DNA from: CAJQND01 sp051010055
GTDB taxonomy: Bacteria; Pseudomonadota; Alphaproteobacteria; Rhizobiales; CAJQND01
Length of the DNA stretch: 22,957 nucleotides
NCBI GenBank assembly: GCA_051010055.1
Contig: JBPCVY010000248.1
Span: 1 to 22,957 of the forward strand
Reading direction: 5' to 3'
Shown here: positions 7,286 to 15,431 of the stretch, in pieces
Numbering within the stretch: position 1 is the stretch's first letter
Layout: every line of letters begins with the position of its first letter
Made by a program: the position numbers and the translations under genes
The notes under the pieces: model-generated
Seen by the model: only the letters and a program-made list of their open reading frames with translations
Database searches by the model: none
What the model was told of the DNA's origin: nothing

Positions 7286-9175
7286 TTAGCTGGGGTTTTG
7301 GAACCTCGACCAGACCTGCGGGTTAATATTGACACCAACGCTTTCCTGGATGTCTTGCAGGTATTGAATGAGAAGGTCTTCGCCCAAGCCCGATTCGAGC
7401 GCTTCGGTTACGCGCTGTGCATTCAAATCGGTCTTTTCATAGGGTGGTACGTCCACAGACGTGGTTTCCATCACCATAAAGTTCTTGTTGTCAGGCGAGG
7501 GTGCAACGGTGAAATCACCTTTTGCGGTATTAAAGATTGCCGCAAGGCCCTGCCGCCCGACCGTGCCGGCTCTGCCGCCGCGTGTCGTTGGCTGAACTGC
7601 GACCACAGTTGCTGCATTTTCGCTGGCAAGGGTGTCGAACGGTGTGCCGCTTTGCGCTTTCTTGACCAATTCCTGGGCTCTATTGAGCTGCAACTCGCGC
7701 AGTTTTTGGGCCGTCCAAAGCTCGCGTGCCTTTTCCTTGACCTCATCAAACGGCTTGAGGGCTTCAGGTGTTACCGCGGTGACATCGAGCCAGACAAAAC
7801 CGTCTTCAGAGGTTTCAACCGGATCGTTTTCAACGCCCACATCACTCTCAAATGCGCTTCTCAGCACCCGGTCTTGCGCCGGAATTGATTCAATCTTCGC
7901 ACCGTTGGGATCGTTGCCCGAAGCATCAACTCCGTCAATGGCGATAAACGGCAGGTTCAATTTTTGACCAATTTCGCGCAGGGATGAACCAGCTGCACGT
8001 TCATCTTCCACCTGGTCATGAATATTGAGGATTTCCTCTTTCGCCAGCTCCAGCTTCAAATCTCTGACAAGCTGGTTCTTGAGCTGTTCAAATGTCTGTG
8101 TGAGGCCAAGCTGTATATCGGTAACGCGCACCAGCGCGGTTGCAAGGGCACCTTCAATCGGTTCACTGACACGGCCCTGTTCCAGTTCAAAAGCTGCCAG
8201 TGCAACCGCCGGGTCAGTAATTTCCTTTTTGGTCAATGCGCCAAGCTGGTAGTCTTTCGCGGTAAGGCCGCGTTCTTTTGCAATATCCTCAAATGATGTG
8301 CCTGCAATGATTTTCTTGCGGGCGGCTTCTGCTTCTTCCCTATTCAAGAAAGAGATTTGTTCGATCGACCGCTTTTCAGGTATCGAATATTGGTCAACCC
8401 GTTTTTCGTAGGCTGCCTTTGCATCTTCGTCGCTGACGGTAACGGTGTCTGCGAGGTCTGATGGTTGCAGGCGCAAAATACTCAACGTGCGGAACTCAGG
8501 CGCGGTAAATGTGCGTTTGTTCTGGTTATAGAACGTTTTTAGATCCACATCGCTTGGTGCTGCATCTGCTGGCAAGGTGGCCGGCGGCAAGACAAAATAC
8601 CGCGCGCCGCGCTTCTGGTTGTCGTAAATCCAAGCCGCTTTCTTGAGGGTTTCCGGAGCGGAAAGGGCGGTGTCGATTGCGCCAACTAGTTCTCCGCGCA
8701 AAACATTGCGCCGTTCCTCGCGCACGAACTCTCCTTCGCTGATGCCATTGGAGGCCAGCAATTGCCTGAATCCATTGGCATCGAACTTACCGTTAGATCC
8801 CCTGAATGCGGGATTTTCCTGAATGCGTTTGGCAACAATTTCATCAGAGGCTGCAAGGTTAAGTTTTGCCGCCTGGTCATCGAGGGCTGCATCACGCACC
8901 AACTGGCTGAGAACCTGCTGATGGACGCCGAGCTGGCGCGCTTCTTCCTGCGTAATTGATTGCCCGGTTTGGCGCGACAATTGCCTGATTTGGCGATCCA
9001 GGGTTTCGCGAAACACTTCAGCGGGAATTTCCTGCTCACCGACCGTTGCCAATGCATCACCCTGAGAGCCGCGGAAAATGTCTGAAATTCCCCAAACTGC
9101 AAAGCTCATCGCAAGCAAGCCGATAAAAAGTTTGGCGATCAAACCGCCGGATTTGCTGCGAAGGGTTTCCAGCAT
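7286..9175 (-). CDS. ppiD: Peptidylprolyl isomerase PpiD-like, membrane-anchored SurA_N/parvulin periplasmic chaperone
   Basis: Inner-membrane-anchored periplasmic folding factor that probably helps newly exported proteins near the Sec translocon. The 629-residue protein starts MLETLRSKSG and has one membrane segment (about 11-34), a SurA_N-type helical domain (about 35-165) and a parvulin-like domain (about 255-355). A long C-terminal part follows. The isomerase domain looks divergent, so catalytic activity is uncertain. I chose the ATG at 9175. It has GAGGAAAA a few bases upstream, and family members begin with this sequence. An in-frame start at 9301 would add 42 polar residues before the anchor. 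The neighbourhood (trp genes downstream, secG divergent) is conserved in alphaproteobacteria. Confidence 0.9.
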   Translation of the reverse strand: MLETLRSKSGGLIAKLFIGLLAMSFAVWGISDIFRGSQGDALATVGEQEIPAEVFRETLDRQIRQLSRQTGQSITQEEARQLGVHQQVLSQLVRDAALDDQAAKLNLAASDEIVAKRIQENPAFRGSNGKFDANGFRQLLASNGISEGEFVREERRNVLRGELVGAIDTALSAPETLKKAAWIYDNQKRGARYFVLPPATLPADAAPSDVDLKTFYNQNKRTFTAPEFRTLSILRLQPSDLADTVTVSDEDAKAAYEKRVDQYSIPEKRSIEQISFLNREEAEAARKKIIAGTSFEDIAKERGLTAKDYQLGALTKKEITDPAVALAAFELEQGRVSEPIEGALATALVRVTDIQLGLTQTFEQLKNQLVRDLKLELAKEEILNIHDQVEDERAAGSSLREIGQKLNLPFIAIDGVDASGNDPNGAKIESIPAQDRVLRSAFESDVGVENDPVETSEDGFVWLDVTAVTPEALKPFDEVKEKARELWTAQKLRELQLNRAQELVKKAQSGTPFDTLASENAATVVAVQPTTRGGRAGTVGRQGLAAIFNTAKGDFTVAPSPDNKNFMVMETTSVDVPPYEKTDLNAQRVTEALESGLGEDLLIQYLQDIQESVGVNINPQVWSRFQNPS

Positions 9176-9271
9176 TTTTGTTTTCCTCAGTGTTTCAGCG
9201 TCCGCCGGCGCCGAATTTTGTTTTGGCGCACTTTGTTCAAGCACACCAGAGCGTCGAACCTGAGAACCGCT

Positions 9272-9290
9272 CCCGCAAGGAATTTGCGGG
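9272..9290. repeat. Perfect 7-bp inverted repeat upstream of ppiD
   Basis: CCCGCAA, a 5-base spacer and TTGCGGG form a perfect stem about 97 bp before the ppiD ATG, in the 263-bp divergent gap between ppiD and secG. Neither strand has a T-run after it, so it does not look like an intrinsic terminator. It could be a leader hairpin or a protein-binding palindrome. Confidence 0.6.
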
Positions 9291-9352
9291 CTTGATTCCA
9301 CTATGAATAGGACTATTTAGGAGGGAATTGCCAGTTACGCAATGGCGCGGCG

Positions 9353-9381
9353 TTGCATTGTGTGCTGTTTCGCGCTAAAGC
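9353..9381 (+). promoter_or_regulatory. Candidate secG promoter
   Basis: TTGCAT (9353-9358), a 17-base spacer and TAAAGC (9376-9381) lie about 58 bp before the secG ATG. The -10 is weak. The -10 overlaps a small hairpin (CGCGC-TAAA-GCGCG, 9371-9384) and an 8-bp palindrome TTGCGCAA follows at 9392-9399. The assignment is by consensus only. Confidence 0.3.
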
Positions 9382-9438
9382 GCGCGCTGAGTTGCGCAAT
9401 TGTTGCGCCTTCTGACTGTTTCAAGACGAAAGACCGAC

Positions 9439-9813
9439 ATGTCCAGTGTTCTGCTTGTAATACACTTGATCATCGCAATCGCACTTGTAGCGACCGTTCT
9501 CTTACAACGCTCTGAGGGCGGTGCTTTGGGCATCGGCGGCGGTGGTGGTGGCGGCGGCGGACTTTTTTCCGGTCGCGGCGCAGCGAACGCTTTGACCCGC
9601 GCAACCGCGGTTCTCGCGGCATTGTTTTTCGTAACATCCATTTTGCTGACAATTCTGGCCCGGGGTGATGGTACGCCAGGTTCCATTCTCGATGCCATTA
9701 CGCCTGGCACCTCGTCTGAACAGCCCGCTGACACACCTTCAGAATCGGTGCTGCCACAACTTCCTGGCAGTGAAAGCGAGCCAGCGAAACCTGAAGCTCC
9801 GGCACAAAATTAG
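9439..9813 (+). CDS. secG: Preprotein translocase subunit SecG
   Basis: Small accessory subunit of the SecYEG protein-export channel in the inner membrane. The 124-residue protein has two membrane segments (about 1-20 and 52-72). They flank a Gly-rich loop with nine consecutive Gly that leads into the LFSGRGAAN motif typical of alphaproteobacterial SecG. A Pro/Glu/Ser-rich tail (about 85-124) is common in this group. The ATG at 9439 is preferred to an in-frame TTG at 9400, which would place charged residues before the first membrane segment. The upstream AGACGAAAGA is only a weak ribosome binding site. It lies upstream of pyrG, as in many alphaproteobacteria. Confidence 0.93.
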   Translation: MSSVLLVIHLIIAIALVATVLLQRSEGGALGIGGGGGGGGGLFSGRGAANALTRATAVLAALFFVTSILLTILARGDGTPGSILDAITPGTSSEQPADTPSESVLPQLPGSESEPAKPEAPAQN

Positions 9814-9819
9814 TTGAAA

Positions 9820-9847
9820 TTGCAACATCCACAGAAATTTTTACGAT
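9820..9847 (+). promoter_or_regulatory. Candidate pyrG promoter
   Basis: TTGCAA (9820-9825), a 16-base spacer and TACGAT (9842-9847) lie in the 86-bp secG-pyrG gap. A start site would fall at the left arm of the following hairpin. The assignment is by consensus only, and read-through from secG is an alternative. Confidence 0.3.
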
Positions 9848-9849
9848 TT

Positions 9850-9885
9850 CAGGATTATGGCTCTTCGCATAGCCATCGAATCCTG
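9850..9885 (+). promoter_or_regulatory. Strong hairpin in the pyrG leader
   Basis: CAGGATT plus ATGGCT (9850-9862) pairs with AGCCAT (9871-9876) and AATCCTG (9879-9885). The 13 base pairs have a single two-base bulge (CG, 9877-9878) and an 8-base loop. It ends 14 bases before the pyrG ATG. No T-run follows, so a plain intrinsic terminator is unlikely. A role in control of pyrG or in mRNA processing is inferred. Confidence 0.6.
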
Positions 9886-9899
9886 TATTCTGCACTCCC

Positions 9900-11528
9900 A
9901 TGGCGCGGTACATATTCATAACCGGCGGCGTGGTTTCCTCCCTCGGAAAGGGGTTAGCATCAGCGGCTCTGGGCGCTCTGTTACAGGCGCGCGGGTATAC
10001 TGTGCGTTTGCGCAAGCTTGACCCTTATCTGAACGTTGATCCGGGAACCATGAGCCCCTATCAGCACGGCGAAGTTTTCGTCACCGATGATGGTGCGGAA
10101 ACCGACCTTGATCTTGGCCACTATGAACGGTTCACGGGACGCCCGTGCTCTCAGTCGGACAATATCACTACCGGCCGGCTCTATCAGAACATCATCGAAA
10201 AAGAGCGCCGTGGTGATTACCTTGGCGCAACCGTGCAGGTAATCCCGCACGTCACTGACGCCATTAAAAACTTTGTTCTTGAAGGCAATGACGACTACGA
10301 CTTTGTGTTGTGTGAAATTGGCGGCACTGTTGGCGACATCGAAGCATTGCCGTTTTTTGAAGCCATCCGCCAGCTCGGCAACGAACTGCCGCGAGGGCAA
10401 TGCATTTACACTCATTTGACGCTTGTGCCTTGGATACCCAGCGCTGGCGAACTTAAGACAAAACCTACCCAGCATTCGGTCAAGGAACTACGCTCCATCG
10501 GCATCCAGCCAGATATTTTGTTGTGCCGGTGCGACCGGGAAATTCCGGCCAATGAGCGGCGCAAGATTGCGCTCTTTTGCAATGTTCGTGAAAGCGCGGT
10601 TATTCAGGCCCTAGATGTGGGGTCAATTTACGATGTGCCGGTCTCATACCACGAGCAGGGGCTGGACGGCGAAGTGCTTGCCGCATTCGGGATTGATGAT
10701 GCACCGGAACCAGAGCTTAGCCGCTGGAACAAAATCTCACGGCGTATTCACGAGCCTGACGGCGATGTCAAAATCGCAATCGTTGGCAAATATACCGGCT
10801 TGCTTGACGCCTATAAATCGCTGAACGAAGCTCTTGTTCATGGCGGCATCGCCAACAAGGTGCGGGTGCGACTTGAGTGGATTGAATCGGAGATTTTCGA
10901 AGAAGAGGATCCATCGCCCTATCTTGAAGGTGTGCACGGCATTTTGGTGCCGGGCGGATTTGGCGAGCGCGGCTCTGAAGGCAAAATAAAGGCAGCGCGG
11001 TTTGCCCGCGAGCGCGGTGTGCCTTATTTTGGCATCTGCTTCGGCATGCAAATGGCGGTTATTGAAGCTGCACGCAACATGGCCCGCATTGAAGGTGCCG
11101 GTTCCACAGAGTTCGGCACGCCGGAAGTTCCATTAGTGGCGCTGATGACCGAATGGATGAAAGGTAACGAGCTTGAGCAGCGCGGTATCTCAGGAGATTT
11201 GGGCGGCACCATGCGCCTTGGCGCATACGACGCCACATTGAGCGAAGGCTCGAAGGTTTCTGAAATTTACGGCTCAACGGAGGTTTCCGAACGCCACCGC
11301 CACCGCTACGAAGTGAACATGAGCTATCGTGATGAACTTGAGGCGGCTGGAATGAAGTTTTCCGGCACTTCGCCGGATGGACTGCTGCCGGAAATCGTCG
11401 AAATCGAAAACCATCCCTGGTTTATCGGCGTTCAGTACCATCCTGAGCTAAAGTCCAGGCCTTTTGAGCCGCATCCGCTGTTTGCTTCGTTCATTACAGC
11501 AGCTGTTGAGCAAAGCCGCCTCGTGTAA
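9900..11528 (+). CDS. pyrG: CTP synthase (glutamine-hydrolysing)
   Basis: Makes CTP from UTP, ATP and glutamine, the last step of pyrimidine nucleotide synthesis. The 542-residue length is typical. The synthetase domain (about 1-265) carries GGVVSSLGKGL (9-19, P-loop-like ATP site), DPYLNVDPGT (41-50) and CEIGGTVGDIE (138-148). The class I amidotransferase domain (about 290-540) has nucleophile Cys380 in GICFGMQ and the His514/Glu516 pair in YHPE. The ATG at 9900 begins the conserved MARYIFITGG. No purine-rich Shine-Dalgarno sequence precedes it, and a large hairpin ends 14 bases upstream. The kdsA and eno genes that often follow in alphaproteobacteria are absent here. Confidence 0.98.
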   Translation: MARYIFITGGVVSSLGKGLASAALGALLQARGYTVRLRKLDPYLNVDPGTMSPYQHGEVFVTDDGAETDLDLGHYERFTGRPCSQSDNITTGRLYQNIIEKERRGDYLGATVQVIPHVTDAIKNFVLEGNDDYDFVLCEIGGTVGDIEALPFFEAIRQLGNELPRGQCIYTHLTLVPWIPSAGELKTKPTQHSVKELRSIGIQPDILLCRCDREIPANERRKIALFCNVRESAVIQALDVGSIYDVPVSYHEQGLDGEVLAAFGIDDAPEPELSRWNKISRRIHEPDGDVKIAIVGKYTGLLDAYKSLNEALVHGGIANKVRVRLEWIESEIFEEEDPSPYLEGVHGILVPGGFGERGSEGKIKAARFARERGVPYFGICFGMQMAVIEAARNMARIEGAGSTEFGTPEVPLVALMTEWMKGNELEQRGISGDLGGTMRLGAYDATLSEGSKVSEIYGSTEVSERHRHRYEVNMSYRDELEAAGMKFSGTSPDGLLPEIVEIENHPWFIGVQYHPELKSRPFEPHPLFASFITAAVEQSRLV

Positions 11529-11535
11529 CCGGCTG

Positions 11536-11557
11536 AGGCGATGTAATTTGTTCGCCT
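11536..11557 (+). terminator. Weak hairpin after pyrG
   Basis: AGGCGA (11536-11541) and TCGCCT (11552-11557) pair around a 10-base AT-rich loop just after the pyrG stop. There is no T-run directly after it, so it is at best a weak terminator or an mRNA 3'-end stabiliser. Confidence 0.35.
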
Positions 11558-11651
11558 GAATCAAATTTCGCCTTATTGTGTTCCGATAAGCACTATTCTG
11601 CTGTAGCCATTTAACGATTACTGGTGAGCGATCCCAATTGGGTTGGATTTC

Positions 11652-14084
11652 ATGGGCAATTTCCTGAAAACTATTGCAGCGCTGATTGTCTTTTGTGCAT
11701 TGGCGGCTCAGACCGCTTTGGCCGTCGGTGAGAAAGAACTGCGCGCACTGGAGGGGTTCACTACCCGGCTTGAGGAAGTCAAAAAGTCCCTAGCCCGTCC
11801 TGATTTGAGCGATGAGCAACTGGATCAGTTGCGTGGACGATTGGAGTTAATCCGCACCGAGGCGCTGACGGTTGTAGGCAAACTCACACCCAATTTGGAA
11901 AACGCCAGAGACCGGTTGGCGCAGCTTGGTGATGCCCCAAAGGAAGGCGAAGAACCACCGGATCTTGCTCAGCAACGCGAAACTCTTACCAATGATGTCA
12001 ATGAATATCTGAGCGTTCAAAAACGCCTTGAAGTTCTGGCAGTCACGGCCTCTCAGCTTTCATCAAAAGCGGCGAACATTCAACGCCAGCATTTCTTCAA
12101 CCGGATTTTCGAAACGTCCTATTCGATTTTCAACCTCAAGCTTTGGTCGAACGGGCGCGAGGGTTTTGTAAGCTTTGTGGTTTCAAGCTGGCGGATCATT
12201 GGCGCCTGGTTGAACGATATCAGAAATGCGGCAGGTTTTGCGGGATGGTTAGGCCTAGCATTGCTGATCCTTGTAGCCGGTGCCGCGGGACAGGTATTGC
12301 GCGCTTTCCTCTCGCGCATTGTCGGGCCAAATATCCAGGTTGCCGAACCGGCAACGCTGTCGCGCCTGTGGCGGGTTTTCCGGGGTTTGCTGATTAATGT
12401 GGTATCCTACTGCTTGGCTTTCGCCATTGTTGGTATCACGCTGGAATCGTTCGATCAGCTGCCAGATAAAATGCGGGTTGTTTTGGTATCTGTACTGTTT
12501 GCCGGCATTTTTCTGATATCGGTGCGCTCGCTCACCAGGGGCGTTCTGGCCAAGAACTGGCGTGAATGGCGTTTGGCCGCTGTAACGGATTCACAAGCAG
12601 CCCGGCTGAAGCGCGCCATAGATTTTGGCGCCTTTGTCGTGGCTATCAATGTGTTTCTTACGTCCATGAGTGCGGTGGTCTTTGCGCCGGTTTCAGCTGC
12701 AATTCTGGTAAGCGCCATTATCACCGTGTTGCTCGGCGGCTGCCTGTTTTCTGCATTGGCGACGGTGAAAGCCGGTTCAAACACCCTCGCTGATGAGGAA
12801 ACCCGCCCTGCAGCCCGGCGGGGAAGTTTTAAATGGCTGGGCAAACTGAGATTGCCGCTCTGGATCATCGGCGCATTTAGTTTGCTTTGCCTGGTGTTCG
12901 GCTACATTTCCCTTGGTCATTTCATCATGACCCAACTTGCCTTTTCGGGCACGTTGATAGCCATTCTTTATCTTGCCCATCATTTGATTGATGAACTGGT
13001 GATAACCGGCCTGCAACCGGGCTGGGCGGCAGGTGACTTCCTGCGCCTGAACCTGGGATTACAGGACAAGACAATCGACCGGATAGGTCTGGTGACCGGG
13101 TCGGTTACCGACTTGCTGCTGGTTTTCATAGGCATTCCGCTTCTTATCAGCCAGATAGCGCTTACACGTGTTGATCTGCAAAGCTGGCTCGTCACCGCCT
13201 TCTACGGATTCGAAGTTGGCGGCGTTCACATCTCTCTAGGAAAAATCCTCATAGCAATCCTGGCATTTATAGCTGGTCTAGTTCTCACCCGTGTGATTAC
13301 GAGCTGGCTCGACAACAGGGTTTTGTCGAGGGCCCAACTGAACAGAGGGGTGCGCGATTCAATCCGTACCGCTGCAGGCTGGTTCGGATACGTCGTTGCG
13401 GCGGTCCTGGCGCTCACATTTGTCGGCGCCAACTTCTCAAACATTGCCATTATCGCCGGTGCTCTTGGTGTTGGTATTGGCTTTGGATTGCAAAGCATCG
13501 TCAATAACTTTGTGTCCGGCCTCATCCTGCTTGCTGAAAGGCCGGTTAAAGTAGGTGACTGGATCAAGGTTACTGGCGGTGAAGGCTATGTGAAGAAAAT
13601 CAAAATCCGGTCGACGGAAATCGAAACCTTCGACAAATGCTCAATCATTGTCCCCAACTCCAGCCTTATCTCCGAGCCGGTGCAGAACTGGACTCATGGG
13701 GATACAATCGGGCGGGTGAGGGTGCCGGTGGGTGTAGCCTATGACACTGATCCAGATCACTTGCGCGATGTGGTTTATGCCTGCGCGACCGCGCATGAAC
13801 AGGTTCTCGCATTCCCGCAGCCTTCAGTAGTTTTCTTCGGCTTTGGCGCCAGCTCTTTGGATTTCGAGTTGCGCTGCTTTATTCCCGATGTTGACTACAC
13901 GTTGTCGGTGGCCAGCGATTTGCGCTTTTCCATCTTCAGGGCGCTAAAAGAAAACGGCATTGAAATTCCGTTCCCGCAGCAGGATTTGCACATCAAAGAC
14001 GCCAGAGCGCTGAAAGATGCTCTAGTTGACGATGATGATGACGAAAAATCCCCCCCACAGCGACCGGCACGGAAGAACAGCTAG
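11652..14084 (+). CDS. Large MscS-family mechanosensitive channel with DUF3772-type periplasmic domain
   Basis: Predicted inner-membrane mechanosensitive channel that releases solutes on hypo-osmotic shock. The 810-residue protein has a signal peptide (about 1-24) and a long helical, coiled-coil-prone periplasmic region (about 25-160, DUF3772-like). About ten membrane segments follow between 196 and 605. The MscS core holds the Gly-rich pore helix GALGVGIGFGLQS (603-615) and the signature NFVSGLILLAERPVKVGDW (619-637). The beta domain contains IVPNS (666-670), and the tail is acidic (DDDDDEK, 793-799). It is much longer than E. coli MscS and nearer the MscK/YbdG-like large forms. I chose ATG 11652, which gives a clean signal peptide, over TTG 11643. 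A CCCAATTGGG palindrome lies 9 bp upstream. Its stop overlaps the next gene's start. Confidence 0.9.
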   Translation: MGNFLKTIAALIVFCALAAQTALAVGEKELRALEGFTTRLEEVKKSLARPDLSDEQLDQLRGRLELIRTEALTVVGKLTPNLENARDRLAQLGDAPKEGEEPPDLAQQRETLTNDVNEYLSVQKRLEVLAVTASQLSSKAANIQRQHFFNRIFETSYSIFNLKLWSNGREGFVSFVVSSWRIIGAWLNDIRNAAGFAGWLGLALLILVAGAAGQVLRAFLSRIVGPNIQVAEPATLSRLWRVFRGLLINVVSYCLAFAIVGITLESFDQLPDKMRVVLVSVLFAGIFLISVRSLTRGVLAKNWREWRLAAVTDSQAARLKRAIDFGAFVVAINVFLTSMSAVVFAPVSAAILVSAIITVLLGGCLFSALATVKAGSNTLADEETRPAARRGSFKWLGKLRLPLWIIGAFSLLCLVFGYISLGHFIMTQLAFSGTLIAILYLAHHLIDELVITGLQPGWAAGDFLRLNLGLQDKTIDRIGLVTGSVTDLLLVFIGIPLLISQIALTRVDLQSWLVTAFYGFEVGGVHISLGKILIAILAFIAGLVLTRVITSWLDNRVLSRAQLNRGVRDSIRTAAGWFGYVVAAVLALTFVGANFSNIAIIAGALGVGIGFGLQSIVNNFVSGLILLAERPVKVGDWIKVTGGEGYVKKIKIRSTEIETFDKCSIIVPNSSLISEPVQNWTHGDTIGRVRVPVGVAYDTDPDHLRDVVYACATAHEQVLAFPQPSVVFFGFGASSLDFELRCFIPDVDYTLSVASDLRFSIFRALKENGIEIPFPQQDLHIKDARALKDALVDDDDDEKSPPQRPARKNS

Positions 14085-14962
14085 TGCGCGGTATTGACCA
14101 TCTTGTCCATTGCGTGCGCCACCTGGAGGCGGCGCGGACCCGTTATAGCGCTATGGGTTTTACCCTGACGCCAAAGGCGCTGCACCCGTTTGGCACTTCA
14201 AACAGCCTTATTCAACTTGCGGACAAGTCTTTTCTTGAACCCCTTGCGGTAGAAGATGCCAGTCTCATTCCCAAGCCCAAGAAGGGGTTCTTCAGTTTTG
14301 CCGATTATAACCGCCGGTTCATTGAAGATGGCCCAGGTGAAGGCCTCTCCATGCTTGTGCTCGACAGTGTGGATTCAAAGGCCGATCACAAGGAGTATTC
14401 TAAGGCCGGCTTAGATCCATACCAGCATTTTGGATTTAAGCGCCTGGCAAGGCTGCCGTCTGGTGAAGATGTTGAAGTTCAGTTTTCCATGGCATTTGTC
14501 ACCCACACGGACATGCCACGCGCTGCCTTCTTCACTTGCCAGCAGCACCATGTGCCAGAGCTTTTCTGGAAAAAAGACTACCAAACCCACGCAAACACAA
14601 CTCAAGGCATGGCCGAAACAATCATGTTGGCCAATGACCCTCAAAAGTACGCTGAATTTTACAGCAAGTTAGTCGGGGCGAGAGTTGTTGAAATGAGCAA
14701 AGGTTTGATGCGTGTTGAAACGGCACGTGGCAGTATATCGGTTATGTCGATTGGCGAGTGGTCGCGGCATTTCCCGGCAAGTTTTGCGCCCGATTTACCA
14801 GAAGGCCCGCGCCTTGCAGCCTTTCGGCTCCACACCGCCAATCTGGATGTTGCCGCCGAATGTTTACGCGCAGGGAATGTTCCTTATATTCGCGAGGGCC
14901 GAGATTTGGTAATTGCTCCAGATGAAGCGCTGGGCGTTATGGTTATTTTGTCCGCGGCCTGA
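14084..14962 (+). CDS. VOC family protein (glyoxalase-like domain, Glyoxalase_3 type)
   Basis: Predicted cytosolic protein of the vicinal-oxygen-chelate fold; substrate unknown. The 292-residue protein begins GIDHLVHCVRHLEAA, the classic first beta-alpha unit of a VOC module. It carries a second module from about 160 onward (ETIMLANDPQKYAEFY). Family members include glyoxalases, extradiol dioxygenases and resistance proteins, and I cannot assign a reaction. The start is GTG at 14084, sharing one base with the channel gene's stop (TAGTG). This start fits the family N-terminus and suggests translational coupling. The thioesterase gene follows after 28 bp. Confidence 0.82.
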   Translation: MRGIDHLVHCVRHLEAARTRYSAMGFTLTPKALHPFGTSNSLIQLADKSFLEPLAVEDASLIPKPKKGFFSFADYNRRFIEDGPGEGLSMLVLDSVDSKADHKEYSKAGLDPYQHFGFKRLARLPSGEDVEVQFSMAFVTHTDMPRAAFFTCQQHHVPELFWKKDYQTHANTTQGMAETIMLANDPQKYAEFYSKLVGARVVEMSKGLMRVETARGSISVMSIGEWSRHFPASFAPDLPEGPRLAAFRLHTANLDVAAECLRAGNVPYIREGRDLVIAPDEALGVMVILSAA

Positions 14963-14977
14963 TTTTTCTGCCGCAAA

Positions 14978-14983
14978 GGGAGG
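14978..14983 (+). promoter_or_regulatory. Ribosome binding site that fixes a TTG start
   Basis: GGGAGG followed by AAACGGT places a strong Shine-Dalgarno sequence 7 bases before the TTG at 14991. It is the best-matched start for the thioesterase reading frame, which has no suitably placed ATG. Confidence 0.75.
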
Positions 14984-14990
14984 AAACGGT

Positions 14991-15431
14991 TTGTCAGACT
15001 ATTTGAGCGTTGAAGGCCTCACTGGACTGGAATTTTTACAGAAAATCATCACAGAAAAACGACAGCCGCCTATGGCAAAGCTTATGGGGTTTAGCCTTGT
15101 TGAGGTGGGGGACGGCCATGCAGTTTTCGAAGCGTTGGTGAAAGAGGATTTCTACAATCCGCTTGGGACGGTTCATGGCGGGTTTGCCGCAACTTTGCTC
15201 GGCAGCGCGCTGGGGTGCGCTGTTCAAACCAAGCTTCCCAAGGACGCGCTCTACGGCACAGTCGAGCTGAAAATCAACTATATCCGGCCCATGCTGAAAG
15301 ACACTGGGTTGGTCCGCGCCACGGGCAAGGTCCTTCACGTAGGCAGGCGCATGGCAACATCAGAAGCCCGGCTTGAAGATGTCAAAGGCAAGCTTCTCGC
15401 CCATGGGTCTACAACTTGTATGATTTACTAA
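14991..15431 (+). CDS. PaaI-type hotdog-fold thioesterase with an unusual active-site residue
   Basis: Predicted small cytosolic acyl-CoA thioesterase of the PaaI/4HBT hotdog family; substrate unknown. The 146-residue protein has the motif NPLGTVHGG (57-64 region) and the downstream LLGSALGC. It also has the family's LKINYIRP strand (93-100) and the HVGRRMATSEA strand (116-126). In relatives I recall, the segment reads LLDSALGC, with Asp as catalytic acid; here position 71 is Gly (codon GGC). The enzyme may therefore be inactive or altered. The TTG start is chosen because GGGAGG lies 7 bases upstream. It probably forms an operon with the VOC and channel genes and converges on uvrA with a 32-bp gap. 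Confidence 0.85.
   Translation: MSDYLSVEGLTGLEFLQKIITEKRQPPMAKLMGFSLVEVGDGHAVFEALVKEDFYNPLGTVHGGFAATLLGSALGCAVQTKLPKDALYGTVELKINYIRPMLKDTGLVRATGKVLHVGRRMATSEARLEDVKGKLLAHGSTTCMIY

Noticed and set aside
9240..9275. tRNA-like GGTTCGA sequence on the minus strand upstream of ppiD
   Set aside because: The flanking bases do not form the T-arm stem, and no acceptor, D or anticodon arms can be assembled.
9532..9560. GGN-repeat tract in secG as a slippage or phase-variation site
   Set aside because: The tract mixes GGC and GGT codons in steps of three, so length changes would keep frame. Gly-rich loops are normal in alphaproteobacterial SecG.
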